Source: Brachybacterium tyrofermentans
GTDB lineage: Bacteria; Actinomycetota; Actinomycetes; Actinomycetales; Dermabacteraceae
DNA length: 64,000 bases
Assembly: GCF_014897585.1 (NCBI RefSeq)
Contig: NZ_JABUXW010000001.1
Span: 186,001 to 250,000, forward strand
Direction: 5' to 3'
The stretch's first letter is position 1, and every line of letters starts with the position of its first letter. The notes below the pieces were generated by a model. It worked only from the letters and a program-made list of their open reading frames with translations. It was not told the origin of the DNA and ran no database searches. Position numbers and translations under genes: made by a program. Positions 18,024 to 26,496 of the stretch are shown here, one piece after another.

Positions 18024-18473
18024 TCAGCGGATGCGGCCCGTGCGAACGCACCAGAGGTAGACGACCACGAGCGTGGTGACCCCCGGGACCACACCGTGGA
18101 AGGGATGGATCGCGAGCACCACCGCCCAGCCCAGCAGGGCGCTGACCGGCGCGACCCCCGTGAGCACGTCGGCCCAGCCGGGCGCCGAGAGGGCCAGCAG
18201 CACGGCGAGCAGGACGACCGGGACGAACACGCGCATGCGGCGCGCGAACCGCTCCGCCGCCAGCAGGATCACCGCCCAGAGCAGGATGGCGACCGCCCCG
18301 ATCGCGCCGATCCCGGCCACGAAGGTCAGGAGCATGCCCACGAGCGCAGCGACGATGATCAGGATCGGGGCGAGGAGCTGGGCCCGGGCTCCGCGCGGGG
18401 TGCCGTAGCGAGCACGGAGCAGCTCCGCCCGCCGGGCCTCCCCCGCTGCGCGGTTCACGCCGTGGTTCTCCAT
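18024..18473 (-). CDS. Hypothetical four-helix membrane protein
   Basis: A 149-residue integral membrane protein. A basic cytoplasmic N terminus (residues 1-30, Arg/Ala-rich) is followed by about four hydrophobic segments: LLAPILIIVAALVGMLLTF, IGAVAILLWAVILLAA, VFVPVVLLAVLLAL and the C-terminal pair around AVVLAIHPFHGVVPG and LVVVYLWCV. No catalytic motif or known family is recognised. It is monocistronic and divergent from the methyltransferase gene, whose start is 40 bp away. Confidence 0.65.
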   Translation of the reverse strand: MENHGVNRAAGEARRAELLRARYGTPRGARAQLLAPILIIVAALVGMLLTFVAGIGAIGAVAILLWAVILLAAERFARRMRVFVPVVLLAVLLALSAPGWADVLTGVAPVSALLGWAVVLAIHPFHGVVPGVTTLVVVYLWCVRTGRIR

Positions 18474-18513
18474 ACGGTTAATCTATCGACGCTTTCGGGA
18501 CGACCCCGGCACC

Positions 18514-19278
18514 ATGGTCCCTATGAGCACTGCCGAGACGCTGATCGCCCAGGCCATGCGGGCCGATGTGGACGGCTGGGGCTTCGCCCCGCTGGAGGGC
18601 CGGGCCACCGAGGAGCGCCCGGCCTGGGGTTATGCCGGCCTCCTCGCTGACGCCGTGGCCACGGTGGAGGTGGCGATCGATCTGGACACCGGCGGCGGTG
18701 AGGTGCTCGGCCAGTGCCCGCGCCTCGCCGCGCAGCAGCACGTGACCGAGAGCTGGCCACCGAATGCTGCGCAGGCCAGGGCTCTGCTGCTCCCCCGCGG
18801 GGTGGAGGTGCATGAGACCGCATCCGGTGCCCCGATCCCCCTGCCCGACGGTGCCGCGGACCTCGTCACGTCCCGGCACCCGGTCCGACCGGACTGGCCG
18901 GAGATCGCCCGCGTGCTGACCCCGGGCGGCCGCTACCTCGCCCAGCACGTCGGCCCGAGCTCGGCCTTCGAGCTGATCGAGTTCTTCGTGGGTCCCACCA
19001 CCGCGCAGCAGCGCCGCGGCCGCCACCCCGACGACGAGGTGGGGGCCGCGGAGGCCGCCGGCCTCGAGGTCCTGGACCTGCGCACGGCCCGGCTGCGCAT
19101 GGAGTTCTTCGACGTGGGTGCGGTGGTGTGGATCCTGCGCAAGTGCGTGTGGTGGGTGCCGGACTTCGACGTCGACCGCTACCGCGACCGGCTGCTCACG
19201 ATGGACGAGATCATCCGGCGCGACGGCTCCTTCGTGGCCCACTCGACGCGGCACCTGATCCGGGCACGGCGCCGCTGA
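18514..19278 (+). CDS. SAM-dependent methyltransferase
   Basis: A 254-residue class I methyltransferase. Motif I reads DLDTGGGEVL (about residues 56-65), the post-I acidic region falls near EVHE, and the motif IV-like segment is LPDGAADLVTSRH (about 108-120), followed by VLTPGGRYLAQHVG, the usual motif after beta-5. The substrate is unknown. Starts at 18514 (MVPM) and 18523 (MSTAET) are both possible; the second has the more typical N terminus. A 24-bp perfect palindrome follows the stop. Confidence 0.85.
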   Translation: MVPMSTAETLIAQAMRADVDGWGFAPLEGRATEERPAWGYAGLLADAVATVEVAIDLDTGGGEVLGQCPRLAAQQHVTESWPPNAAQARALLLPRGVEVHETASGAPIPLPDGAADLVTSRHPVRPDWPEIARVLTPGGRYLAQHVGPSSAFELIEFFVGPTTAQQRRGRHPDDEVGAAEAAGLEVLDLRTARLRMEFFDVGAVVWILRKCVWWVPDFDVDRYRDRLLTMDEIIRRDGSFVAHSTRHLIRARRR

Positions 19279-19307
19279 CCCCAGCTCCCGTGCGCAGATC
19301 GTGCCCG

Positions 19308-19331
19308 GAGACGTTCCCGCGGGAACGTCTC
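19308..19331. terminator. 24-bp perfect palindrome between convergent genes
   Basis: Arms GAGACGTTCCCG and CGGGAACGTCTC abut directly. It lies between the convergent methyltransferase and aldo/keto reductase stops and could form a bidirectional terminator hairpin, with the central bases as loop. The inner 18 bp (GACGTTCCC/GCGGGAACG) recur at 17218-17235 inside the kinase gene. Confidence 0.5.
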
Positions 19332-19361
19332 TGCGCGCCACAGGTCTCTAGGCACCATGGG

Positions 19362-20342
19362 TCACTGGGCGCCGACGACCTCGTGGGGGACGTACGGGGC
19401 CTCGAGGGTCGCGATCTCGTCGCTGGTCAGATCCAGGTCCAGAGCACCGAGTGCACCGTCGAGGTGGCTGGTCTTCGTGGCGCCGATGATCGGCGAGACC
19501 ACCGGACTCTTCGCGAGCAGCCAGGCCAGCGCGACATGGACCCGACCCACGCCGCGCTCGTCCGCGATCGTCGCGACCTGCTCCACGATCGCCCGGTCGG
19601 TCGCCTGCGTGGAGTCGTACTTCGTCTTCGCGGTGGCATCGGTGCGGGCGCGATCGGTATCCGCGTCCCAGTCACGGGTCAGGCGCCCGGCGGCGAGCGG
19701 GCTGTACGGCGTGGAGGCGACGCCGAGCTCGCGCAGCAGCGGCATCATCTCCCGCTCCTCCTCGCGGTACAGGAGGTTGTAGTGGTTCTGCATGGAGATG
19801 AACTTCGTCCACCCGTTCACCTCGGCGACGTGCTGGGCCTGCAGGAACTGCCACGCGAACATCGCGGAGGCCCCGATGTGGCGGACCTTCCCGGAGCGCA
19901 CCACGTCGTCCAGCGCCCGCATCGTCTCCTCGATCGGGACCGTGTAGTCCCAGCGATGGATGATGTACAGATCGATGTAGTCCGTGCCCAGCCGCTCGAG
20001 GCTCTTGTCGACCTCGGAAAGGATCGCCTTCCGGGAGAGCCCTTGTCCGTTCGGTCCCTCATGCATGCGTCCGTTCACCTTCGTGGCCAGCACGATCTCG
20101 TCCCGGTTCGCAAAGTCGACCAGCGCCTTGCCGAGGATCTCCTCGCTGCGCCCGATCGAGTAGACGTTCGCGGTGTCGAAGAAGTTGATGCCGGCGTCCA
20201 GCGCGTGCTGGATGACGGGGCGGGCGGCGTCCTCCCCGAGGACCCAGGGGTGGATCCAGCGTTCGGGATCGCCAAAGCCCATCGTGCCCAGGCACAGGCG
20301 CGAGACATCCAGCCCGGTATTGCCCAGCTTCACGTAGTCCAT
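19362..20342 (-). CDS. Aldo/keto reductase
   Basis: A 326-residue NADPH-dependent aldo/keto reductase with a (beta/alpha)8 barrel. The catalytic tetrad is visible: Asp56 and Tyr61 (FFDTANVYSIG), Lys88 (VLATKVN) and His129 (YIIHRWD). The C-terminal NADPH-binding segment includes SPVVSPIIGATKTSHL. It resembles the YajO/PdxI-like actinobacterial group that acts on small aldehydes; the physiological substrate is unknown. It is divergent from the DUF2087 gene, with about 160 bp of intergenic DNA. Confidence 0.92.
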   Translation of the reverse strand: MDYVKLGNTGLDVSRLCLGTMGFGDPERWIHPWVLGEDAARPVIQHALDAGINFFDTANVYSIGRSEEILGKALVDFANRDEIVLATKVNGRMHEGPNGQGLSRKAILSEVDKSLERLGTDYIDLYIIHRWDYTVPIEETMRALDDVVRSGKVRHIGASAMFAWQFLQAQHVAEVNGWTKFISMQNHYNLLYREEEREMMPLLRELGVASTPYSPLAAGRLTRDWDADTDRARTDATAKTKYDSTQATDRAIVEQVATIADERGVGRVHVALAWLLAKSPVVSPIIGATKTSHLDGALGALDLDLTSDEIATLEAPYVPHEVVGAQ

Positions 20343-20503
20343 GAGGTGCTCCTTCTGTGGTCGACTCCGGGCTGCGTCGCCCGTCGAGATCCATCATCCC
20401 CGCCGTACCAGAGGCGTGGGAGTGACTGCCGGTGCACCCCTCGGGACCTGCGCCGCTGCCCCATGGCATGCTGAGCGCGACGCCCGCCCTCTCGATGGAG
20501 ACG

Positions 20504-21019
20504 ATGACCACCATGCCTGCAGCCCGTGACCTCCAGACCCCGTTGGGCCGAGCCCGCATGCTCTTCTCGCTGCTCGCGACCCCGAAGCTGCGCGTCGGTC
20601 TGGGCGCGAGGCTCTCGGGCGCCGCGGCATCGGCCACCGTGGCATCCGAGGGCCCGAGCGTGAGCGGGCCGTTGTCCCGCATCGACTGGCTGGATGCGCA
20701 GGGCGAGGTCGATCTCGCCGCGGTCCGCGAGGTGGCCGACGCCCTCACCCTGATGCGGTCCGATCGGGCGATCCTCGAGGTCCCGCCTCTGGACGGCATC
20801 CCGGTGAAGACCGAGGAGAGCCGTGAGGTCAGCGGGCGGATCGCGCAACTGGTCTTCGAGCGCGTCGGCCGCGACCGCGTGCTGAGCGAGTCCGAGCTCA
20901 ACGCCGCGATCGCGATGTTCGTGAGCGACGTCGCGCTGGTGCGGCGAGACGCAGTGGATTCCGGGGTGCTAACCCGCACGGCGGATGGTGCCAGCTACCG
21001 CCTCGCCGAGAGCACCTGA
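20504..21019 (+). CDS. DUF2087 domain protein
   Basis: A 171-residue protein. The C-terminal 75 residues (RDRVLSESELNAAIAMFVSDVALVRRDAVDSGVLTR) match the DUF2087 pattern, a small domain often found after a winged-helix DNA-binding domain. Here the N-terminal part (about 10-100) is not an evident helix-turn-helix: TPLGRARMLFSLLATPKLRVGLGARL may be a divergent one. It is possibly a transcription regulator. The start could be 20495, 20504 or 20513; a GGAG lies at 20497-20500. The stop is only 14 bp from the convergent next gene. Confidence 0.7.
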   Translation: MTTMPAARDLQTPLGRARMLFSLLATPKLRVGLGARLSGAAASATVASEGPSVSGPLSRIDWLDAQGEVDLAAVREVADALTLMRSDRAILEVPPLDGIPVKTEESREVSGRIAQLVFERVGRDRVLSESELNAAIAMFVSDVALVRRDAVDSGVLTRTADGASYRLAEST

Positions 21020-21032
21020 CCGCTGGGTGACG

Positions 21033-21524
21033 TCAGTTCCGGTTATTCCTCCGCAGCAGCCGGGCCACGCGACTGATGAGCGGAATCCCGATGAACAGCA
21101 CGGCCCACCAGATGTCCATGCCCATCCGGTAGGCGATGACGGCGAAGATCACCACGCCCACCAGGGAAGCCAGCCCTCCGAGCAGCATCGGCAGGAATGA
21201 CTTCTGCGAGCCGGAGCCGCTGCGTCCGGACCCGTTCGCGCCCGTGAAGCTCGAGGCCCAGCCTGATCCGTCGCCCTCAGGCCTGCTCGAGCCGTCCTGG
21301 CCCGATCTATCCCCGAACTCGGGTCCCTGATAGGTGGGCGGCTCGGACCCCTGCCCGCCCTCGCCGAAGTCCGATGACCATCCATCCTCCGAGGATCCAG
21401 CGCCGTTCCGGGCTCCCGAACGGTTCTGACCCAGAGCATCCCCCTGCCCGCCGCGATCCCCACCGCCGAGCCAGGACTGGTCTTCGCCGGGCCCTTGATC
21501 GTTGTTCCCCCATGCAGTATTCAT
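21033..21524 (-). CDS. Hypothetical protein with Gly/Ser/Asp-rich tail and two membrane helices
   Basis: A 163-residue protein. The first 105 residues are low-complexity, rich in Gly, Ser, Asp, Gln and Asn, and likely disordered. Two hydrophobic segments follow (FLPMLLGGLASLVGVVIFAVIAY and IWWAVLFIGIPLISRV), ending in a basic RRNNRN tail. The layout (disordered cytoplasmic part, helical hairpin anchor) recalls 15900-16334, without clear sequence identity. Function is unknown. Confidence 0.65.
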   Translation of the reverse strand: MNTAWGNNDQGPGEDQSWLGGGDRGGQGDALGQNRSGARNGAGSSEDGWSSDFGEGGQGSEPPTYQGPEFGDRSGQDGSSRPEGDGSGWASSFTGANGSGRSGSGSQKSFLPMLLGGLASLVGVVIFAVIAYRMGMDIWWAVLFIGIPLISRVARLLRRNNRN

Positions 21525-21628
21525 GCCTCCACCCTAGAGGGACCCGCCGGGCGTACGTGCCGGATCATCGCCGCGGCACCACGGCCCAGTGGCCTGCCCC
21601 GCCGCTGCGCTGCGACTACCGTGCAGGC

Positions 21629-22525
21629 ATGCTCCATCTCAGCGATGACCAGGTCCGCGACCTCCTGCCCGATCCCGTCCGCGCCGTCGAGCTGATGCGG
21701 GAGACCCTCCTGGCGCTGGCCGACGGCGCCGCCTCGGTGACCCCGAAGAGCCAGGTCGTGCACGAGGAGGGCGGGTTCGCCAATGCCATGCCGGCGGCGT
21801 GGCCGGAGCGCGGCCTGCTGGGCATGAAGTGGGTGACCCTCACGCCCTCGAACCGCGATCACGGCCTGCCGATGATCGGCGGGCTCATGGTGCTCTCGGG
21901 GGCCGACGGCACGACGCGCGCCACGATGGACGCCGCCGAGCTCACCGCCCAGCGCACGGCCGCCGTCACCGGCGCATCGCTCGCCCTGGACGACCGCCCC
22001 GTGACGTTCTTCGGCACCGGGGTCCAGGCTCGGTCGCACGCCCGGGTGATCGAGGCGCTGGGCCGGGGCCCGCTGACGGTATGGGGTAGGCGCCGCGACG
22101 CCCTCGACGAGCTCGCGGCCTGGTGCGCGCGGCACACCCCTGACCTGGAGCTGCACCTGACCACGGACCGCGCCGGGGCACTTGCCGGCACGGGGGTGGT
22201 GATCAGCGGACTGCCCATCGGCCTCACCGGCTCGGAGCTGCCTCGGCGCGAGATCCGTTCCGACGTGACGCTCCTCCCCCTGGACTACGCCTCGGTGGCC
22301 GGCGCTGAGCTCTCCCGCACCGGCACCGTGGTGGCCGATGATCCCGTGCAGTTCGAAGCGCTGCGCGTCCTCAAGCACGGCGCGGACTACCCGCTCGCGA
22401 GCGGCAGCACCGGTGACCTGCTGCGCACAGGCCGTCCGGAGGGCCTGCTCGTGGTGCAGAACATCGGTTCGGGCCTCGGCGACGTGGTGCTCGCCGACGT
22501 CGTCGCCCGGGCGGCCGGGGCCTGA
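21629..22525 (+). CDS. Ornithine cyclodeaminase/mu-crystallin family protein
   Basis: A 298-residue NAD(P)-binding enzyme. The family N-terminal half is present (MKWVTLTPSNRDHGLPMIGGLMVLSGADGTTRATMDAAELTAQRTAA). The Rossmann motif FFGTGVQARSHARVIEAL is at about 128-145, and the C-terminal NIGSGLGDVVLADVVA is typical. Members reduce cyclic imines, deaminate ornithine or act as alanine dehydrogenases; the sequence does not decide. It starts at the ATG at 21629 because upstream codons have no similarity to the family. Confidence 0.88.
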   Translation: MLHLSDDQVRDLLPDPVRAVELMRETLLALADGAASVTPKSQVVHEEGGFANAMPAAWPERGLLGMKWVTLTPSNRDHGLPMIGGLMVLSGADGTTRATMDAAELTAQRTAAVTGASLALDDRPVTFFGTGVQARSHARVIEALGRGPLTVWGRRRDALDELAAWCARHTPDLELHLTTDRAGALAGTGVVISGLPIGLTGSELPRREIRSDVTLLPLDYASVAGAELSRTGTVVADDPVQFEALRVLKHGADYPLASGSTGDLLRTGRPEGLLVVQNIGSGLGDVVLADVVARAAGA

Positions 22526-22642
22526 GCAGGGCATCGGCCGACGGCTCAGACTCCGAGGCGCCGGCCCTGGCACGCCCGATCCGTCGGCCTCTTTCGCGGC
22601 CGCCGCTGCGGGCGTAGCCTGGATCACACAGCGTCGGGCGGA

Positions 22643-23140
22643 ATGTCCGCTTCGCAGCCGTGCACGTCGGTGTCTTCACCCCTGACACGGGCGAACGACG
22701 ACCCCGCACGCGCTCCCGTGCGATGGGCCGCGATCATGTGCAGGATCTTCTTCCTCATGATCGGCTTCGCCGGCTTCGTCCCAGCTATGACATGGAATCT
22801 GCACACCATCGAGATGGGCTACGGCTCCGAGGCGATGGTGCTGGGCATCTTCCAGGTGTCCGTGCTGCACAACATCATCCATCTGCTCGCCGGCCTGGCC
22901 GGTCTCTCCCTGTCGAGGTTCTCGGACTCGGCGCGCTGGTACCTGCGGGTCGGCGGTGGTGTCGCTGTGGTGCTGTGGATCTTCGGCCTGCTCGTCGACC
23001 GGGATTCGTACTCCAACTTCCTGCCGCTGAACACCGTCGACGACTGGGCGTACTTCGTCATCGCTCTCGTCATGGTCGGGCTGTCGTTCCTCTCTCGAGA
23101 TGTCACTCCCGCGGCGACGACGGCCCACCGGCCCTCCTGA
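22643..23140 (+). CDS. DUF4383 membrane protein
   Basis: A 165-residue protein with four transmembrane helices. It carries the DUF4383 pattern: IFFLMIGFAGFVP, then GIFQVSVLHNIIHLLAGLAGLSLS, the family hallmark, and a helix after DDWAYFVIALVMVGLSFLS. Function is unknown; homologs are common in actinobacteria. The start is not certain because the Shine-Dalgarno is weak. It is upstream of but not clearly co-transcribed with the ArsR-SulP pair. Confidence 0.8.
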   Translation: MSASQPCTSVSSPLTRANDDPARAPVRWAAIMCRIFFLMIGFAGFVPAMTWNLHTIEMGYGSEAMVLGIFQVSVLHNIIHLLAGLAGLSLSRFSDSARWYLRVGGGVAVVLWIFGLLVDRDSYSNFLPLNTVDDWAYFVIALVMVGLSFLSRDVTPAATTAHRPS

Positions 23141-23260
23141 GCGTCGTTCGTGAGCCGTTGCGCGGACGCCGACGGCACCTCCGGCGACGCAGCGCGCGTC
23201 GCCGGGACATCGTGATATCGCCGTGCCCACAGAGGGGTGCGGCCCCCGATGACATCCCAT

Positions 23261-23276
23261 ATGATGATTTCATCAT
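23261..23276. promoter_or_regulatory. Perfect inverted repeat overlapping the arsR-like start codon
   Basis: ATGATGA (23261-23267), TT, TCATCAT (23270-23276) form a perfect 7-2-7 palindrome in locally AT-rich DNA. The start codon of the regulator gene (23275-23277) falls inside the right arm. This is the expected position and shape for an autoregulatory ArsR-family operator; binding is inferred. Confidence 0.6.
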
Positions 23277-23643
23277 GCCGTTCAGCCAGTCGCAGCGCCC
23301 CCTCTACGAGGTGAAGGCCAACCTCTTCAAGGGCCTCGCCCACCCGTTCCGGATCCGCATCCTCGAGCTGCTCTCCGCCGCCGACGAGGTCAGCGTCACC
23401 GCGCTGCAGCAGGAGACGGGTCTCGAGGCGTCCCACCTCTCCCAGCACCTGTCCGTGCTGCGTCGCCACCACCTGGTGGTCTCCGAGCGACGGGCGAGCC
23501 ACGTCTACTACCGCCTCGCCGACCCCAGCACCGCGGAGCTGCTCGCCGTGGCGCGCGCGCTGCTGCTGGGCATCCTCGCCGCGGACAGCGACCGGCTCAG
23601 CGACGCCGAGGGGCTCCCCGCCCTGCCCGGCGCGGGACGCTGA
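23275..23643 (+). CDS. ArsR/SmtB-family transcription regulator
   Basis: A 122-residue winged-helix repressor. The wHTH runs from FKGLAHPFRIRILELL to VYYRLADP, with recognition helix ASHLSQHLSVLRRHH. It has no cysteine at all and lacks the ELCVCDL metal site, so it is unlikely to be a thiol-based metal sensor. The SulP transporter gene begins 7 bp after its stop, so the two are almost surely co-transcribed; the palindrome at its start suggests autoregulation of the pair. The ATG at 23275 aligns with family N termini. Confidence 0.88.
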   Translation: MPFSQSQRPLYEVKANLFKGLAHPFRIRILELLSAADEVSVTALQQETGLEASHLSQHLSVLRRHHLVVSERRASHVYYRLADPSTAELLAVARALLLGILAADSDRLSDAEGLPALPGAGR

Positions 23644-23650
23644 CCGGCCG

Positions 23651-25447
23651 ATGACCAGCTCTGCGCGGATCCCCGCTCCCCCACGCACTCAGGCCGAGAA
23701 CGCCCCTGCCGCCCCGTCGGCCCGCTGGCGCACGTCGCTGCGACGTGCGACGTCGCTGCTGCCCGGCCCGTCGGACTACCGCGGCCTCCGTCGCACCTGG
23801 AAGGGCGACCTGCTGGCGGGCGTCACGGTGGGCATCGTGGCCCTCCCGCTCGCCCTCGGCTTCGGGGTCAGCTCCGGGCTCACCGCCGAGCAGGGCCTCA
23901 TCACCGCGATCATCGCGGGCCTGCTGGCGGCCGTCTTCGGCGGGTCGAACGTGCAGGTCTCCGGCCCCACCGGGGCGATGGTCGTGGTGCTCGTGCCGAT
24001 CGTCGCGAGCTACGGCGCAGCCGCCGTCGCGTCCGTGACCCTGCTGGCCGGCCTGCTCGTGCTGGCCGCCGGGGTGCTGCGCCTGGGCCGGGTCGTCGGG
24101 ATCATCCCCTGGCCCGTCATCGAGGGGTTCACCCTCGGCATCGCCTGCATCATCTTCATGCAGCAGATCCCCCTGGTGACCTCGCCCGTGCAGGCGGCCC
24201 CCGGCGAGCACAGCTCGAACGCCCTGGTCGCCGCTGCCCAGGCCCTCTCCGCAGCCGATCCCGGATACCTGCTCCAGGCTCTCGGTGCGGTCGCCGTGGT
24301 CGTGGCCTGCATGCTGATCGCCCCGCGAATCCACCCCTCGGTCCCGGGCTCCCTGATCGGCATCGCCCTGGTGACCGTGCTGTGCGCCGTGCTGCCCGGT
24401 CCGCTGGCACGGATCGGGACGATCCCCGCGACGCTCCCCTCCCCGTCCCTGCCCGCCCTGGATCCGGCGCTGCTCCAGGTGCTGCTGCCTGCTGCGGCGA
24501 CGGTCGCGGCGCTGGCCGCCATCGAATCGCTGCTCTCGGCGCGGGTGGCTGCCGGGCTCGCCGACACCGGCGTGTACGACCCGGATCGGGAGCTGGTGGG
24601 GCAGGGCGTCGCCTCGGTCGGCGCCTCCCTGTTCGGCGGCATGCCGGCCACCGGCGCGATCGCCCGCACCTCGGTGAACGTGCGGGCCGGTGCGCGGAGC
24701 CGCCTGGCTTCGGTGGTGCATGCGCTCGTGCTGCTCGCCGTGGTCTATGCGGCGTCCGGCCCGGTGGGGGCGATCCCGCTGGCGGCGCTCGCGGGCGTGC
24801 TGTTCATGACGGCGGTGCGCATGGTCCATCTGGCGACGGTGCGCACGATCCTGCGCTCGACCCGGGCGGATTCCCTCACCTTCGTCGTCACCGCTCTGAT
24901 CACGGTCTCCTTCGACCTCATCGCGGCCGTGCTGATCGGTGTGACGCTCGCGGCGATCTTCGCCCTGCGCGGGATCTCCCGTTCCAGCGGGGTCACCCTC
25001 GAGCCGATCCGTTCCGCCCAGCCGCAGGAGGGCGACGAGGAGATCCTCGCAGTGCGCTTCGACGGGCAGCTGTTCTTCGTCTCCGCGGAGCGGGTGTTCG
25101 ACACCGTGATGGCGGTGGGGCCCGTGAGCGTGGTGATCCTGCGGATGTCCGCCCTCGAGGCGGTGGACGCCTCCGGTGCGAAGATCCTCTCGGAGATCGT
25201 GCGCGGGCTCGAGCGGCGCGGGATCACCGTGCTCCTCAAGGGTGTGCAGGATGACCACTCCGCGCTGTTCCGCAAGGTCGGGGTGCTGCGGGCGCTGCGC
25301 CACCAGAAGCATCTGTTCGTGCAGTTCGACGCCGCTCTCGAGCACGCCCGCTCGCACGTGCGGCGCGATCGTGCGGCCCGGCAGCTGACGGAGCCGCAGG
25401 CGGCGCCCACCTCCGAGGAGCCGACGGCTCGGACCGAGCGCCGCTGA
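23651..25447 (+). CDS. SulP-family anion transporter with STAS domain
   Basis: A 598-residue membrane transporter. The transmembrane domain (about 50-440) contains the SulP opening GDLLAGVTVGIVALPLALGFG and the motif GGMPATGAIARTSVNVRAGA. The C-terminal STAS domain (about 455-560) includes VILRMSALEAVDASGAKILSEI, the usual nucleotide/regulatory-loop strand-helix. SulP proteins move sulfate, bicarbonate or dicarboxylates; no carbonic anhydrase or sulfate-assimilation gene is adjacent to settle it. The transporter follows the ArsR-like regulator by 7 bp. The C-terminal tail is hydrophilic. Confidence 0.92.
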   Translation: MTSSARIPAPPRTQAENAPAAPSARWRTSLRRATSLLPGPSDYRGLRRTWKGDLLAGVTVGIVALPLALGFGVSSGLTAEQGLITAIIAGLLAAVFGGSNVQVSGPTGAMVVVLVPIVASYGAAAVASVTLLAGLLVLAAGVLRLGRVVGIIPWPVIEGFTLGIACIIFMQQIPLVTSPVQAAPGEHSSNALVAAAQALSAADPGYLLQALGAVAVVVACMLIAPRIHPSVPGSLIGIALVTVLCAVLPGPLARIGTIPATLPSPSLPALDPALLQVLLPAAATVAALAAIESLLSARVAAGLADTGVYDPDRELVGQGVASVGASLFGGMPATGAIARTSVNVRAGARSRLASVVHALVLLAVVYAASGPVGAIPLAALAGVLFMTAVRMVHLATVRTILRSTRADSLTFVVTALITVSFDLIAAVLIGVTLAAIFALRGISRSSGVTLEPIRSAQPQEGDEEILAVRFDGQLFFVSAERVFDTVMAVGPVSVVILRMSALEAVDASGAKILSEIVRGLERRGITVLLKGVQDDHSALFRKVGVLRALRHQKHLFVQFDAALEHARSHVRRDRAARQLTEPQAAPTSEEPTARTERR

Positions 25448-25514
25448 CCCCGTCGGACCCGATGCGGAGCTCGGGTTCCGGAGCAGGGCCCCGGGGCCGA
25501 CGGGATCAGCAGGG

Positions 25515-25544
25515 CGGTCGACGAGCGGAGCAGCCCGTCGACCG
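25515..25544. terminator. Hairpin between convergent sulP and ohr genes
   Basis: Perfect 9-bp arms CGGTCGACG (25515-25523) and CGTCGACCG (25536-25544) enclose a 12-nt loop, between two converging stops. No U-tract is present. It is a likely bidirectional terminator. Confidence 0.55.
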
Positions 25545-25552
25545 GCAGGCGA

Positions 25553-25975
25553 TCAGTCGTCCGAGACGGAGACCGTGACCTCGATGTTGCCGCGGGTGGC
25601 GTTGGAGTACGGGCACACCTGGTGGGCGGTGTCGGCGAGCTCCTGCGCCTGCTCGTGGGGCAGGTTCGGGATGACGACCTCGAGCTCGACGGCGAGCTGG
25701 AAGCCGCCGTTCTCGTCGGGGCCGATGTGCACGCGGGCGCCGACGGTGGAGTCGGTGACGTCAGCCTTGGCCCTGCCGGCCACCAGGGTCAGCGCCGAGT
25801 GGAAGCAGGCGGCGTAGCCGGCGGCGAACAGCTGCTCGGGATTCGCGCCCTTGCCGGAGCCGCCCATCGCGGTCGGGGTCGCCATGTCGAGGTCGACGGC
25901 ACCCTCGACGGTGCGCACATGGCCGTCGCGACCCGAGCCGGTGGACAGGGATTCTGCGGTGTAGAGAGTCTTCAT
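25553..25975 (-). CDS. ohr: Organic hydroperoxide resistance protein (Ohr/OsmC)
   Basis: A 140-residue thiol peroxidase that reduces organic and fatty-acid hydroperoxides. It has the Ohr features: Cys57 (YAACFHSAL) as peroxidatic and Cys121 (HQVCPYSNA) as resolving cysteine, plus ANPEQLFAAGYAA and the C-terminal NATRGNIEV. The length is standard. Its ATG overlaps the ohrR stop by 4 nt, so regulator and enzyme form one operon. Confidence 0.95.
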   Translation of the reverse strand: MKTLYTAESLSTGSGRDGHVRTVEGAVDLDMATPTAMGGSGKGANPEQLFAAGYAACFHSALTLVAGRAKADVTDSTVGARVHIGPDENGGFQLAVELEVVIPNLPHEQAQELADTAHQVCPYSNATRGNIEVTVSVSDD

Positions 25976-26472
25976 GGTGCCTTCTCCTCTGGTGCCGATG
26001 CGGGTCGGCGGATGGTCCCGGCGGGTGCGCCGGGCAGCTGGGGCGGGACGACGTCGTGGATCGACCGGGTGAGGTCCTGCAGCGTGGAGATCAGCGCCTG
26101 CGCCTCCTGGAGGCTGCCGATCCCGGTGCCCTCGGCGATGCAGGCGGGGACGTGGGAGAGCTGATCGCGCAGGACCTCGCCGTGTTCGGTGAGGGACACG
26201 GTGACCACTCGCTCATCGGGGCCGCCGCGGCGGCGCGTGACCACCCCGGCCTTCTCCATGCGTCGCAGCATCGGCGAGAGGGTCCCGGAGTCCAGCTGGA
26301 GCGCCTCGCCGAGCGCCGAGACGCTCTGCTCGCCCTCGGACCACAGCACCACCAGCACGAGGTACTGGCCGTAGGTGAGGCCCCAGGGCTCGAGCAGTGC
26401 CCGATAGGCCTGGGTGGTGGCGCGCGAGGCCGCGTAGAGAGCGAAGCACACCATCTCGTCCGTCGTCGTCAT
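25972..26472 (-). CDS. ohrR: OhrR, MarR-family organic-peroxide sensor
   Basis: A 166-residue winged-helix repressor. The peroxide-sensing cysteine is Cys9 in MVCFALYAASRA, the OhrR hallmark. The wHTH includes LTYGQYLVLVVLWSEGEQSVSALGEALQLDSGTLSPMLRRME. The ATG at 26472 gives the usual OhrR N terminus; an ATG at 26505 would run into the palindromic operator. Oxidation of Cys9 should release it from DNA and induce ohrR-ohr. A Cys at about residue 119 could take part in disulfide formation, but that is not certain. Confidence 0.93.
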   Translation of the reverse strand: MTTTDEMVCFALYAASRATTQAYRALLEPWGLTYGQYLVLVVLWSEGEQSVSALGEALQLDSGTLSPMLRRMEKAGVVTRRRGGPDERVVTVSLTEHGEVLRDQLSHVPACIAEGTGIGSLQEAQALISTLQDLTRSIHDVVPPQLPGAPAGTIRRPASAPEEKAP

Positions 26473-26496
26473 GCGCCCATCGTGGCACCACATCAG

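Noticed and set aside
23597-25357. A 586-codon open frame antisense to the SulP gene
   Set aside because: The composition (His/Gly/Arg/Asp-rich) is a high-G+C shadow; no domain, no Shine-Dalgarno, and the sense frame is an unambiguous SulP transporter.
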